From Candidatus Zhuqueibacterota bacterium (GTDB lineage Bacteria; SM23-31; B21-G16), in the NCBI GenBank assembly GCA_003644825.1, contig QNDJ01000002.1, positions 1-22,682 of the forward strand: a stretch of 22,682 bases of DNA, read 5' to 3'. The translations under genes were made by a program, and so were the position numbers. This document shows, piece by piece, positions 15,464 to 22,682 of this stretch; position 1 is the stretch's first letter, and the number at the start of each line of letters is the position of its first letter. The notes below the pieces were generated by a model that did not search any database, was not told where the DNA came from, and worked only from the letters and a program-made list of their open reading frames with translations.

Positions 15464-17002
15464 ATGAAAAAGTTTTCTTATATTTTAATCATTTTCTTTA
15501 TAGTTTCATTAACAGGAGAATCCAGTTTTTCCCAGGTATTTTTTGCAGATGTTACAGACCAGATGGGCGTAGGAAGCAAACCCGAAGCCCTGCTATGTAC
15601 GAATCATACCTGGGGAGATTACGACAACGACGGTGACCTTGACCTCTTTGTAACTTACTGGGGAACTGCTGTGAACAGGAATGTAAGAAATCTCTTATTC
15701 AGAAATGATGGTTCTTACTTTACCGAAGTGTGGAACAGTATTGATAATGGAAATTATAACAGTGTATATGCAGCATGGGCAGATTACGATAATGATGGTG
15801 ACCTCGATTTATATGTTGTTAACTTTTACGAACAGGATATCCTTTACGAAAATAGATTGATTCCTGATGGCGAGGGATTTACCAATGTTACTTCTTCTGC
15901 CGGGATAAATATAATATCCGAGGGATATGAAACATCAATGGCATGGGGCGACTATGATGGTGATGGATTTGTGGATATCTATTTATGCAAATATTCTGCA
16001 AAAAATGAGCTCTATCATAATAATGGAGATGGTTCATTCTCAAGGATTACGGATGTGGCAAAAACAGGAGATATCAGAGACAGTAATGGTGCAGCCTGGG
16101 TTGATTATGACCAGGATGGATTTTTAGACCTTTATGTTGTAAATAGAGACCAGGATAGCAAGTTCTATCATAATAATGGAGATGGAACCTTCACAGATTA
16201 TTCCTGGAATACAAAACTGAACAGCACAGCATTAAGCAGAGGCTGTTTTCCTGCAGACTACGATAATGATGGATACATAGATATATTCCTTGCTAATATT
16301 GGTAAAAATTATATGTATAAGTATAATCCTGCAACTGGTTCATTTACTAATATAGCTTCCCAGCTTGGGGTATCAAATGCGGGAAATGGCTGGGATACCT
16401 GGGGTGCTGCCTGGGGTGATTATGATGCTGATGGAGACCTTGACCTCTTTGTTGTAGGTGGTGCTGAAGATTTTAGGATTTCAAATGCATTTCTCGAGAA
16501 TCGAAATATCGGCGGTGTAAGGTTATTTTCCGATGTTATAGATAATGTTAATGTCAAAAAAGCACCATTTTATAATGTCAGTCTTGGAACCTCGGTTTCA
16601 TTTGCAGATTTTGATAACGATAATGATCCAGACCTTTACATTACAGGTTACAGTGTGGGGTTTGCAGGAAGTTTATACAATTTTAACAGGTTGTATCAGA
16701 ATCTAAAGAGTGCTGATGGAAACGATTTTCTAAAAGTTAGAGTTAAAGGTATGGGGGCTGGCCACTGCAACACTGCAGGAATTGGTTCAAAAATTAAAGT
16801 CTATGAAGCAGGAACTCTAAATCTTGCTGGATACAGAGAAATTATGTCCGGGTCTTCACCTCTGGAAGCTATATTTGGCCTTGACAAAACAAAGTTATAC
16901 GATGTGGAGGTAATCTTTTTAACTGCTGGAACTCCCGGCGGGAAAAAAGTAAAAGAATCCAGTATATCACCAGGACAGGTAATACTAATTGAAGAAAAAT
17001 AA
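15464..17002 (+). CDS. Secreted FG-GAP/VCBS propeller protein with ASPIC/UnbV domain (CRTAC1-like)
   Basis: 512 residues from ATG 15464. Residues 1-23 form a signal peptide ending SSFS-Q. The mature protein begins 'VFFADVTDQMG', the usual opening of this family. Seven FG-GAP/VCBS motifs start at 15608, 15773, 15941, 16094, 16247, 16409 and 16598, with DYDNDGDLD-type calcium loops, so a single seven-bladed propeller is expected. Residues about 421-512 match an ASPIC/UnbV domain ('GIGSKIKVYEAG', 'YREIMSGSSPLEAIFGL', 'V.VIF.TAG', 'SSISPGQVILIEE'). Bacterial relatives are mostly uncharacterised surface or secreted proteins; binding is a guess. Unlike the two preceding genes it has no FlgD/T9SS-type tail. 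It lies 76 bp after the previous gene, and a weak AT-rich 6-bp hairpin (15387-15403) spans that gene's stop. Confidence 0.93.
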   Translation: MKKFSYILIIFFIVSLTGESSFSQVFFADVTDQMGVGSKPEALLCTNHTWGDYDNDGDLDLFVTYWGTAVNRNVRNLLFRNDGSYFTEVWNSIDNGNYNSVYAAWADYDNDGDLDLYVVNFYEQDILYENRLIPDGEGFTNVTSSAGINIISEGYETSMAWGDYDGDGFVDIYLCKYSAKNELYHNNGDGSFSRITDVAKTGDIRDSNGAAWVDYDQDGFLDLYVVNRDQDSKFYHNNGDGTFTDYSWNTKLNSTALSRGCFPADYDNDGYIDIFLANIGKNYMYKYNPATGSFTNIASQLGVSNAGNGWDTWGAAWGDYDADGDLDLFVVGGAEDFRISNAFLENRNIGGVRLFSDVIDNVNVKKAPFYNVSLGTSVSFADFDNDNDPDLYITGYSVGFAGSLYNFNRLYQNLKSADGNDFLKVRVKGMGAGHCNTAGIGSKIKVYEAGTLNLAGYREIMSGSSPLEAIFGLDKTKLYDVEVIFLTAGTPGGKKVKESSISPGQVILIEEK

Positions 17003-17045
17003 ACAATATATCATTGATTATAAAATCAAAAAACCGAGTAAAAAT

Positions 17046-19397
17046 ATGGAATCAAAAAAAGTATTTCACAGAGTATTAATAATATGGCTGTTTTTATCTT
17101 TGATATTCAGTATTTTTTCTTATGAAGCAGAGGCACAGATAAATAACTATATTATGGTAGGAGCAAGACCAATTGGTATGGGTGGTGCTTATGCTGCTGT
17201 TGTGAGCGATGCTAATTGTATATACTGGAATCCGGCTGGTCTTCCAATTCTTCAGAGGCAGGAGATTACCACTATGTATGGGAATCTTTTTGGGCTGGGT
17301 TTAAAAAACAGTTACCTGGGATATGTTCTACCGGTAGGAGATAACCACGCCTTTGGAATAGACTGGATGCACTTTGGTTTTGGGGATAATGAGTTCAGCT
17401 ACAGACAGAATAAATTTAATCTATCTTATGGTATAAGACTGTTCCGGTCTTTGTCTCTTGGAATAAACGGGAAATTCCTTGACCGGGATATGTCTTTGGA
17501 TAATACTTCAAGAGGTAGCGCAAGAGGGTTTGGATTTGATTTTGGGGTTTTATTTTCTCCTCTTGAGAATTTAAAACTTGCTATTACCGGTAACAATATC
17601 GGAGGAACGTCGGTAAAATACGATAATGATATCTCTGAAAAGATTTATCCTCAAAGATTTCGATTTGGAATTTCTTATAAACCCGTGGAAGGGCTTCTTT
17701 TTGCATCTGATATTGATGATAGATTTCATTTTGGAACAGAATACTGGCTTTTTGGTTCTCTTGCTTTAAGAATTGGTATTCAAAAATCATTAAAGAAGGT
17801 ATCAGATTATTCAAGGTCTCTCATATATTCCGGGGGTATAAGTTTAAAATACAGGTTTTTACAGTTCGATTATGCATTAGAAAATGACCCTGAACTTTCA
17901 AATACCCACAGGTTTTCATTGACTTTTTCTTATAATCCTTCTTTAGTATCAATAAAGAATGCATTTATCAAGCCTGTTCCAATTTTCAGGTCTTTATATA
18001 AATACTACAGTGAAATCGAATTTGGTGAAATTGTTGTTAAGAATTCTTCATCAAGGAAACTTCCTGTCAAAGTGAGTATAGATATACCAACAGTAACTTC
18101 TGAACCTTATGTAGAGAATCTGGTTCTGGACCCTCAATCTACGAAAGCTTATCCATTAAATATTGCCCTGACAGATGAAGTTCTGGCAAGTGAAAGAGCC
18201 GGTTATGACAATCTTGTTCAGCCCAAGGTTGTTATTACCTATGAGCAGGATAAAAGGCAAAAACAAACTTCAAGGAATTTAAATCCGATATATGTCCTCG
18301 GTAAAAACAAGATAAGCTGGAGTGACCCGGCAAGAGTCGCTGCTTTTATTACTCCTGAAGATAACGAAATTGACAGATTTGCCAGAACATTAATCCAGAG
18401 ATATAATAACGTTCTTATAAGTCAGTTTAATAATTCAAACCTTGGCAAAGCAATAATTCTATTTGATGCTCTTGGTCAGCACGGAATTAGATATCAGGTC
18501 GATAGACAAACACCATGGTATAAAATTGCTGCTGATAGTTCAATATTTGATAATATTCAGTTTCCTGCAGAACTCCTGAAAAGTAAGATTGGAGATTGTG
18601 ATGATTGTACTGTTCTATTTGCGTCTCTTCTTGAAAATCTTGGTATACAGACAGTTCTCCTTGATGTATCTGCTCCAGGTGCGGGGCATATATATATGAT
18701 GTTCGATAGCGGGATACGACCCGAAAATGTAGGTGAACAACCAATGGAAGAAACCGAGTATGTTATCTATAAGGATAGGGTCTGGATTCCAGTGGAAACA
18801 ACAATGTATGGTATGCCTTTCAGCGATGCCTGGAGAAATGGAGCTCTTGAATATTATAAAAGAAAAAAAGAAGGATATTTGAATGAAATAGATATTTCCG
18901 AGGCTATGAGAACTTACAAACCGGGACAGATACCCGCTCAAAGGATAGCCATTCCGTCAAAAGAAGTTGTAGATCAGCTTTTAAGTATAGATATCCAGAA
19001 TTATTCGGAGAGATTAAGACAACTTGCTGTTGCAAGTGGTGTAAACCTTAATGACCCGGAAGGCCTGTATGATGCTGGAGCTGCTTATCTCAGGTTTAAC
19101 AGGCTGGATGATGCAATGAATATGTTCCGAAAAGCCCTTGAATTAAGACCCGATTTTGGTGATGCTATTAATGCTATTGGAGTAATATTTACAAAACAGA
19201 GGAAGTATGACCTTGCTCTTCAATCTTTCAGAAGGGCTCAGGAATTACTGCCTGATGAAGCAGGTATAAGAGTTAACATTGCCATTGCTCTTTACCTGCA
19301 GGGAAAACAATCCGAAGCAGAAAAAGTTTTCGATGAAGCTGTAAAAATGGATGAAAACTACAAATATATTATTGATTTTATTAAAAGGAAAAAATAA
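17046..19397 (+). CDS. PorV/UPF0164-like outer-membrane barrel fused to Ig-like, transglutaminase-like and TPR domains
   Basis: 783 residues from ATG 17046. This start is preferred over the in-frame TTG at 16989 because it begins directly at a signal peptide (MESKK, hydrophobic core, cleavage after YEAEA). Residues 34-297 are a PorV/PorQ-like barrel: the family opening 'GARPIGMGGAYAAVV' and 'YWNPAGL', then alternating aromatic beta strands. Residues about 320-405 look Ig-like. Residues about 425-600 are transglutaminase-like, with a candidate triad of Cys518 (in GDCDDC), His548 (in AGHIYMMFD) and Glu584 (in WIPVETT). Residues about 665-783 contain three TPRs. In PorV both barrel ends face the periplasm, so the extra domains are probably periplasmic. 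The role could be a cysteine peptidase or transglutaminase-type enzyme on an envelope protein or peptidoglycan, possibly linked to T9SS cargo. The enzyme activity is inferred from motifs only. The next gene follows after 20 bp. Confidence 0.9.
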   Translation: MESKKVFHRVLIIWLFLSLIFSIFSYEAEAQINNYIMVGARPIGMGGAYAAVVSDANCIYWNPAGLPILQRQEITTMYGNLFGLGLKNSYLGYVLPVGDNHAFGIDWMHFGFGDNEFSYRQNKFNLSYGIRLFRSLSLGINGKFLDRDMSLDNTSRGSARGFGFDFGVLFSPLENLKLAITGNNIGGTSVKYDNDISEKIYPQRFRFGISYKPVEGLLFASDIDDRFHFGTEYWLFGSLALRIGIQKSLKKVSDYSRSLIYSGGISLKYRFLQFDYALENDPELSNTHRFSLTFSYNPSLVSIKNAFIKPVPIFRSLYKYYSEIEFGEIVVKNSSSRKLPVKVSIDIPTVTSEPYVENLVLDPQSTKAYPLNIALTDEVLASERAGYDNLVQPKVVITYEQDKRQKQTSRNLNPIYVLGKNKISWSDPARVAAFITPEDNEIDRFARTLIQRYNNVLISQFNNSNLGKAIILFDALGQHGIRYQVDRQTPWYKIAADSSIFDNIQFPAELLKSKIGDCDDCTVLFASLLENLGIQTVLLDVSAPGAGHIYMMFDSGIRPENVGEQPMEETEYVIYKDRVWIPVETTMYGMPFSDAWRNGALEYYKRKKEGYLNEIDISEAMRTYKPGQIPAQRIAIPSKEVVDQLLSIDIQNYSERLRQLAVASGVNLNDPEGLYDAGAAYLRFNRLDDAMNMFRKALELRPDFGDAINAIGVIFTKQRKYDLALQSFRRAQELLPDEAGIRVNIAIALYLQGKQSEAEKVFDEAVKMDENYKYIIDFIKRKK

Positions 19398-19403
19398 AAT
19401 ATT

Positions 19404-19410
19404 GGAGGTG
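19404..19410 (+). promoter_or_regulatory. Strong Shine-Dalgarno (GGAGGTG) for the small TPR protein
   Basis: GGAGGTG lies seven bases before ATG 19418. It is the only near-perfect Shine-Dalgarno in the window: the other genes show weak AGGG-type sites or none. This fixes the start and suggests the small protein is made at higher level than its neighbours. Confidence 0.85.
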
Positions 19411-19417
19411 AACATAA

Positions 19418-19900
19418 ATGAAGATTTTTTTGAAATTATCTGTTTTAATTATTTCCATTTTACTGGTAAGTTCTGTTTCATTTAGCCAGACCTCAAAAAA
19501 GAAATTAAACAAAAAATTTCTTACAACCTGGAAAAGAGTTGAAAAATTAACAGCTCAGAAGAGGTCTTTTAAAACAGAAAAGGCTGTTACAGTTGCAGGG
19601 GTGAGAGGAGCAGAGGCAGAAGATGAAGCACTGAAACATTTATACTGGAGAGGCGGAGGAAACTATCCCAGCAGACTGGAATTGTTAAATGTAATTAAAA
19701 TCCTGGAGGAAAGCATTAAAGAAGACCCCGAAGCTGAAACTGTTCCTGAAAGCAGATATTTTATAGCCCAGTGTTATCTGGAACTCGGAAATACCGTGAA
19801 AGCAAAAGAAAATTATAATGAAATTATTAAAAAGTTCCCGAAATCAGAATTCTATGAAAAAGCAAAAAAAGAACTGGAATCCCTCAATAAAAAGAAATAA
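19418..19900 (+). CDS. Small exported TPR-like protein
   Basis: 160 residues. Residues 1-24 form a signal peptide (MKIFLK, hydrophobic core, VSFSQ). A lysine-rich segment follows ('TSKKKLNKKF'), then 'TVAGVRGAEAEDEALKHLYW', a tight turn 'RGGGNYPS', and a helical region at about residues 88-160 that fits one to two TPR-like hairpins ('AQCYLELGNTVKAKENYNEI', 'KKFPKSEFYEKAKKEL'). No lipobox cysteine is present, so it is probably a soluble periplasmic protein. It sits 20 bp after the barrel-transglutaminase gene and 6 bp before the cyclase gene, which suggests one transcript. It may be an adaptor between envelope partners. I do not recognise a named family beyond TPR-like. Confidence 0.88.
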   Translation: MKIFLKLSVLIISILLVSSVSFSQTSKKKLNKKFLTTWKRVEKLTAQKRSFKTEKAVTVAGVRGAEAEDEALKHLYWRGGGNYPSRLELLNVIKILEESIKEDPEAETVPESRYFIAQCYLELGNTVKAKENYNEIIKKFPKSEFYEKAKKELESLNKKK

Positions 19901-19906
19901 GTCATT

Positions 19907-22621
19907 ATGGCTGAAAAAGAAAAAATAAGTAAGAAAAAAACAGCAGTTCAGGTTTCCATAGGTATTCTTGTAAGTATTATAGTAATATTATTTTCCTTAT
20001 CATCTATATATCAATTTTTTGAACTGAAGCTTTACGATTTTCGTTTTATTGTTAGAGGCCCTATACATATGAATAAGAATATCGGAACGATTGATATAGA
20101 TGCAGCCTCGTTAAAGGAAGAAGGGAGGTATCAGGACTGGACAAGAGATAAATATGCAAAAATATTGAGGAAATTGAAAGAGTTAAAAGCAAGGATGGTA
20201 GGGTTTGATATTTATTTTGTTGAAAGCAGTTCATCAGATTTGATAAAAAAGGAAGATATTGAAAAAGCTGATATAAGAAGTAAAGAGGATGTTCTGGTAC
20301 TTTTTAAAGGATATGATGAAGTATTCAGGGATGCTATTCTTGATTATGGTGGTGTTGTTCTGGGTCAAAATTTTATGGTTGCAGATAAGCAAGACCCCGA
20401 ATGGGTGAAATATAACACTGTAGAAAAAACACCAGAAAAAGAGAATACTCTCAAAATTATGAAGGATTTTTATATAGACTACCCTGATTGGGAAAAGACT
20501 TCCATTGAAAAATATATGGACATTGAACCACCAAGAAGGATGCTTGTTGAAGTATCAAAGGGGGTTGGATATGCCCAGACAATCTCGGATATCGATGGTT
20601 CGGTCAGAAGATATCCTCTTGTTATTATATACGATGGAAAGATTTTTCCTGCTCTTTCTCTTGCTATGATATGTGAATATATAGGGGTTAAATTCAGGGA
20701 CGCAACTATAATTCCAGGTAAAAAGGTTATCCTGCCCGATGGAAAATTCCCCGATGGTTCACCTGCTCATATTGAAATTCCAATAGATAAATATGGAAGG
20801 ATGCTTGTAAACTGGGCTGGAGATTACTGGGAAAAGAATTTTTTTCATATTTCACATATTGCAGTAAACAACCTCTCCAATCTTTTACTTGAGGAAAAAA
20901 TTGCCCGAGAAGTAAAAAAGATTTTTCTTAAAAACCCTTCAACTATCGAGGATGAGAATCTTTTTATAGAGGAATTCAAAAAAACCGGCATAGAAATAAA
21001 TGAGCTTGTCAGTGAAGTGTATGCTTTAGTTGCTGGTAGTAAAATGCTGGAAGATGAAATTATAAATGGTACAGAATTTTCGAAAGAAGAACTGCCGCCA
21101 GCTGCCTGGGATGTTTATAATGAAATAAGGTTAAACCATAAAATTCTCGATATTCTTCAGAAAAATCCAGATTTGTCTCTGGAAGAAACTGCTCAGAAGT
21201 TGGGAATTAAAAGAATTTCGGATGTCCGAAGAAGTTATTTTGTCATAAAGGATTTTCTATCTAAAGGCGGAATAAAACCAGAAGATCATCCACTTTACTT
21301 TTTTTCACCAGAAGTTGATGGCAGGGTTCTAAGTACTGATGATTTTAAAGATAAAGTTTTCTTTTATGGTTTAACTGCACCGGGAACCTGGGACCTCAAT
21401 CCAATGCCTTATAACCACAGATATCCGATGCTGGGGCTTCATGCTAATGCTTTCAATACTATTTTAATGAATAATTACCTGAGGAAATGGAGTTTCTGGC
21501 AGAATGCTCTTGTTATTCTGTTATTTGGTCTACTAATGGGAGTGGTGGTTCCAAGATTTAAACCAATTACTGGTGCAATAATCATCATTGGAATACTTAT
21601 CCTGTATTTATTAATTGCTCAGTTCTTATTTTTTGAAAAAGAAAGAACCTGGATTGATGTATTTGGACCTGTTCTTACTATAATTATAGGATACACTACG
21701 ATTACTGTTTATAACTTCTTCTCTGAAGAAAAAGAAAAGAAGATGATCAGAGGAATATTTTCCCGTTATGTAACAAAATCTGTTGTAGACCAGTTGATAA
21801 AACATCCGGAAATGGTAAAACTCGGAGGTGAAAAAAAGATTTTAACAGTGTTTTTCTCTGATGTGCAGGGTTTTACAACAATCTCTGAAAAATTGACTCC
21901 TGAGGAGCTCGTTTCTCTTTTGAATGAATATTTAACCGCGATGACTCATATTGTCTTAAGGTATGATGGAATGATAGATAAATATGAGGGTGATGCAATA
22001 ATGGCAGTATTTGGAGCACCTGTTTATTATGAAGACCATGCTTTGAGAGCCTGTTATGTGAGCCTTGATATGCAAAAAGAACTTGTTAAATTAAGAGAAA
22101 AATGGAAACAGGAAGGTAAGCCCCAGCTTTATGTAAGGATTGGTTTAAACACTGGTCCAATGGTTGTAGGCAATATGGGTGCTATGGACAGGCTGGATTA
22201 CACTGTAATGGGTGATAGTGTTAACCTGGGGTCAAGGCTGGAAGGTGCAAATAAACAGTATGGAACATTCATTATGATCAGTGAATATACTTATGAGCTT
22301 GTTAAAGAACATATTGAAGCAAGGTTTCTCGATTCTTTAAGAGTAAAGGGAAAAGCTCAACCCGTAAAGGTGTATGAGGTTCTGGAAAGAAAAGAAAATG
22401 GTTTACCAGAAAATAAAAAGAAGGCTGTTGAATTGTTCAACAGGGGGATGGAATGTTATCTGTCTCGAAAATGGGACGAAGGTATAGAATTTTTCCAGAA
22501 TGCCCTAAAAGCAGATGAGAAGGACTCGCCATCAAAAGTTTATCTCGAGAGATGCAGAATGTATAGAGAAAATCCCCCTCCAGAAGACTGGGACGGTGTT
22601 TATATTATGACTACAAAATAA
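19907..22621 (+). CDS. CHASE2-domain class III adenylate cyclase (membrane sensor)
   Basis: 904 residues from ATG 19907, six bases after the previous stop and with no good Shine-Dalgarno, so translational coupling is likely. One membrane helix lies at about residues 14-35. An extracytoplasmic CHASE2 domain follows (early 'LKLYDFRF' and 'GTIDIDAASL', late 'FKDKVFFYGLTAPGTWD'). It is interrupted by a helical insert at about 325-470. Three membrane helices span about 530-600. After the usual linker 'GIFSRYVTKSVVDQL' comes the catalytic domain: metal-binding Asp652 (FSDVQGFT) and Asp696 (KYEGDAIMAVFG), adenine-specifying Lys692 and Asp764 (LDYTVMGD), and transition-state Asn773 and Arg777. All key residues are present, so it should make cAMP. 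A TPR-like segment (about 830-890) and the tail 'PPPEDWDGVYIMTTK' close it. The ligand sensed by CHASE2 is unknown for the family. Confidence 0.94.
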   Translation: MAEKEKISKKKTAVQVSIGILVSIIVILFSLSSIYQFFELKLYDFRFIVRGPIHMNKNIGTIDIDAASLKEEGRYQDWTRDKYAKILRKLKELKARMVGFDIYFVESSSSDLIKKEDIEKADIRSKEDVLVLFKGYDEVFRDAILDYGGVVLGQNFMVADKQDPEWVKYNTVEKTPEKENTLKIMKDFYIDYPDWEKTSIEKYMDIEPPRRMLVEVSKGVGYAQTISDIDGSVRRYPLVIIYDGKIFPALSLAMICEYIGVKFRDATIIPGKKVILPDGKFPDGSPAHIEIPIDKYGRMLVNWAGDYWEKNFFHISHIAVNNLSNLLLEEKIAREVKKIFLKNPSTIEDENLFIEEFKKTGIEINELVSEVYALVAGSKMLEDEIINGTEFSKEELPPAAWDVYNEIRLNHKILDILQKNPDLSLEETAQKLGIKRISDVRRSYFVIKDFLSKGGIKPEDHPLYFFSPEVDGRVLSTDDFKDKVFFYGLTAPGTWDLNPMPYNHRYPMLGLHANAFNTILMNNYLRKWSFWQNALVILLFGLLMGVVVPRFKPITGAIIIIGILILYLLIAQFLFFEKERTWIDVFGPVLTIIIGYTTITVYNFFSEEKEKKMIRGIFSRYVTKSVVDQLIKHPEMVKLGGEKKILTVFFSDVQGFTTISEKLTPEELVSLLNEYLTAMTHIVLRYDGMIDKYEGDAIMAVFGAPVYYEDHALRACYVSLDMQKELVKLREKWKQEGKPQLYVRIGLNTGPMVVGNMGAMDRLDYTVMGDSVNLGSRLEGANKQYGTFIMISEYTYELVKEHIEARFLDSLRVKGKAQPVKVYEVLERKENGLPENKKKAVELFNRGMECYLSRKWDEGIEFFQNALKADEKDSPSKVYLERCRMYRENPPPEDWDGVYIMTTK

Positions 22622-22646
22622 GTAATAAAAAACCAGTAAAAGTTTG

Positions 22647-22682
22647 TAAAATACAGGTTGTATTTTATTTATGGTATAATAG
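22647..22682 (+). promoter_or_regulatory. 8-bp inverted repeat followed by an extended -10 promoter-like motif at the right edge
   Basis: TAAAATAC (22647-22654) pairs perfectly with GTATTTTA (22660-22667) around a five-base loop and is followed by TTT. TGGTATAAT (22672-22680) matches the extended -10 form TGnTATAAT. The place where a -35 element would fall (about 22652-22657) lies inside the inverted repeat. It may be a weak terminator of the cyclase transcript, an operator over a promoter for a gene beyond the window, or both. No clear -35 hexamer is present. Confidence 0.4.

Noticed and set aside
15927-16127. Open frame on the + strand inside the propeller/ASPIC gene
   Set aside because: It is an out-of-frame reading of the Asp/Gly-rich FG-GAP codons, giving a Met/Ile-rich sequence of no likely function.
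16989-17045. TTG at 16989 as the start of the barrel-transglutaminase gene
   Set aside because: It would put 19 mostly polar residues before a complete signal peptide. The ATG at 17046 starts directly at the signal peptide.
22658-22680. Classical sigma-70 promoter with TTGTAT as -35 and TATAAT as -10
   Set aside because: The spacer is only 11 bases, too short for that pairing. An extended -10 reading is more plausible.

Overview
The window is a single co-directional (+ strand) block of six protein-coding genes on AT-rich DNA, with almost no non-coding sequence. The first gene is cut by the left edge. The first protein ends in a clear type IX secretion system (T9SS) C-terminal sorting domain with the NYPNPFNPTT motif. 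The second ends in a FlgD-like C-terminal domain, and the fourth carries a PorV/PorQ-like (UPF0164-type) outer-membrane barrel. Together these point to a diderm bacterium of the Fibrobacterota-Chlorobiota-Bacteroidota (FCB) sphere or a neighbouring candidate phylum (Ignavibacteria, Calditrichota, Marinimicrobia, KSB1 or Cloacimonadota-like). The sequence alone does not settle the phylum. No mobile element, tRNA, rRNA, CRISPR array or phage gene was seen.

Layout. (1) 1-10959: the C-terminal 3652 residues of a giant surface protein. It has cadherin/putative-Ig-like modules, then 30 tandem fibronectin-III-like modules at strikingly fixed spacing (8 x 306 bp, then 14 x 300 bp, then 8 of variable length), three further beta-sandwich domains and a T9SS sorting tail. 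(2) 10960-11076: spacer with a strong nested hairpin, probably a terminator. (3) 11077-15387: secreted protein with two seven-repeat FG-GAP/VCBS beta-propellers, each followed by a related fnIII-like domain, then Ig-like domains and a FlgD-like tail. (4) 15464-17002: secreted seven-repeat FG-GAP/VCBS propeller with an ASPIC/UnbV C-terminal domain. (5) 17046-19397: PorV-like barrel fused to an Ig-like domain, a transglutaminase-like cysteine-hydrolase domain and TPRs. (6) 19418-19900: small exported TPR-like protein with a strong Shine-Dalgarno. (7) 19907-22621: membrane CHASE2 sensor/class III adenylate cyclase with an unusual helical insert in the sensor domain. The last 61 bases hold an 8-bp inverted repeat next to an extended -10 promoter-like motif.

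How the genes may work together (inference): the first three products look like surface or secreted recognition and adhesion proteins. The next two look like envelope proteins (outer membrane and periplasm), and the last is an inner-membrane sensor making cAMP. The last three genes are tightly packed (20-bp and 6-bp gaps) and all carry TPR-like segments. The most unusual items are the clock-like fnIII array with a two-module super-period, the barrel-transglutaminase-TPR fusion beside T9SS-type cargo, and the insert-bearing CHASE2 cyclase.
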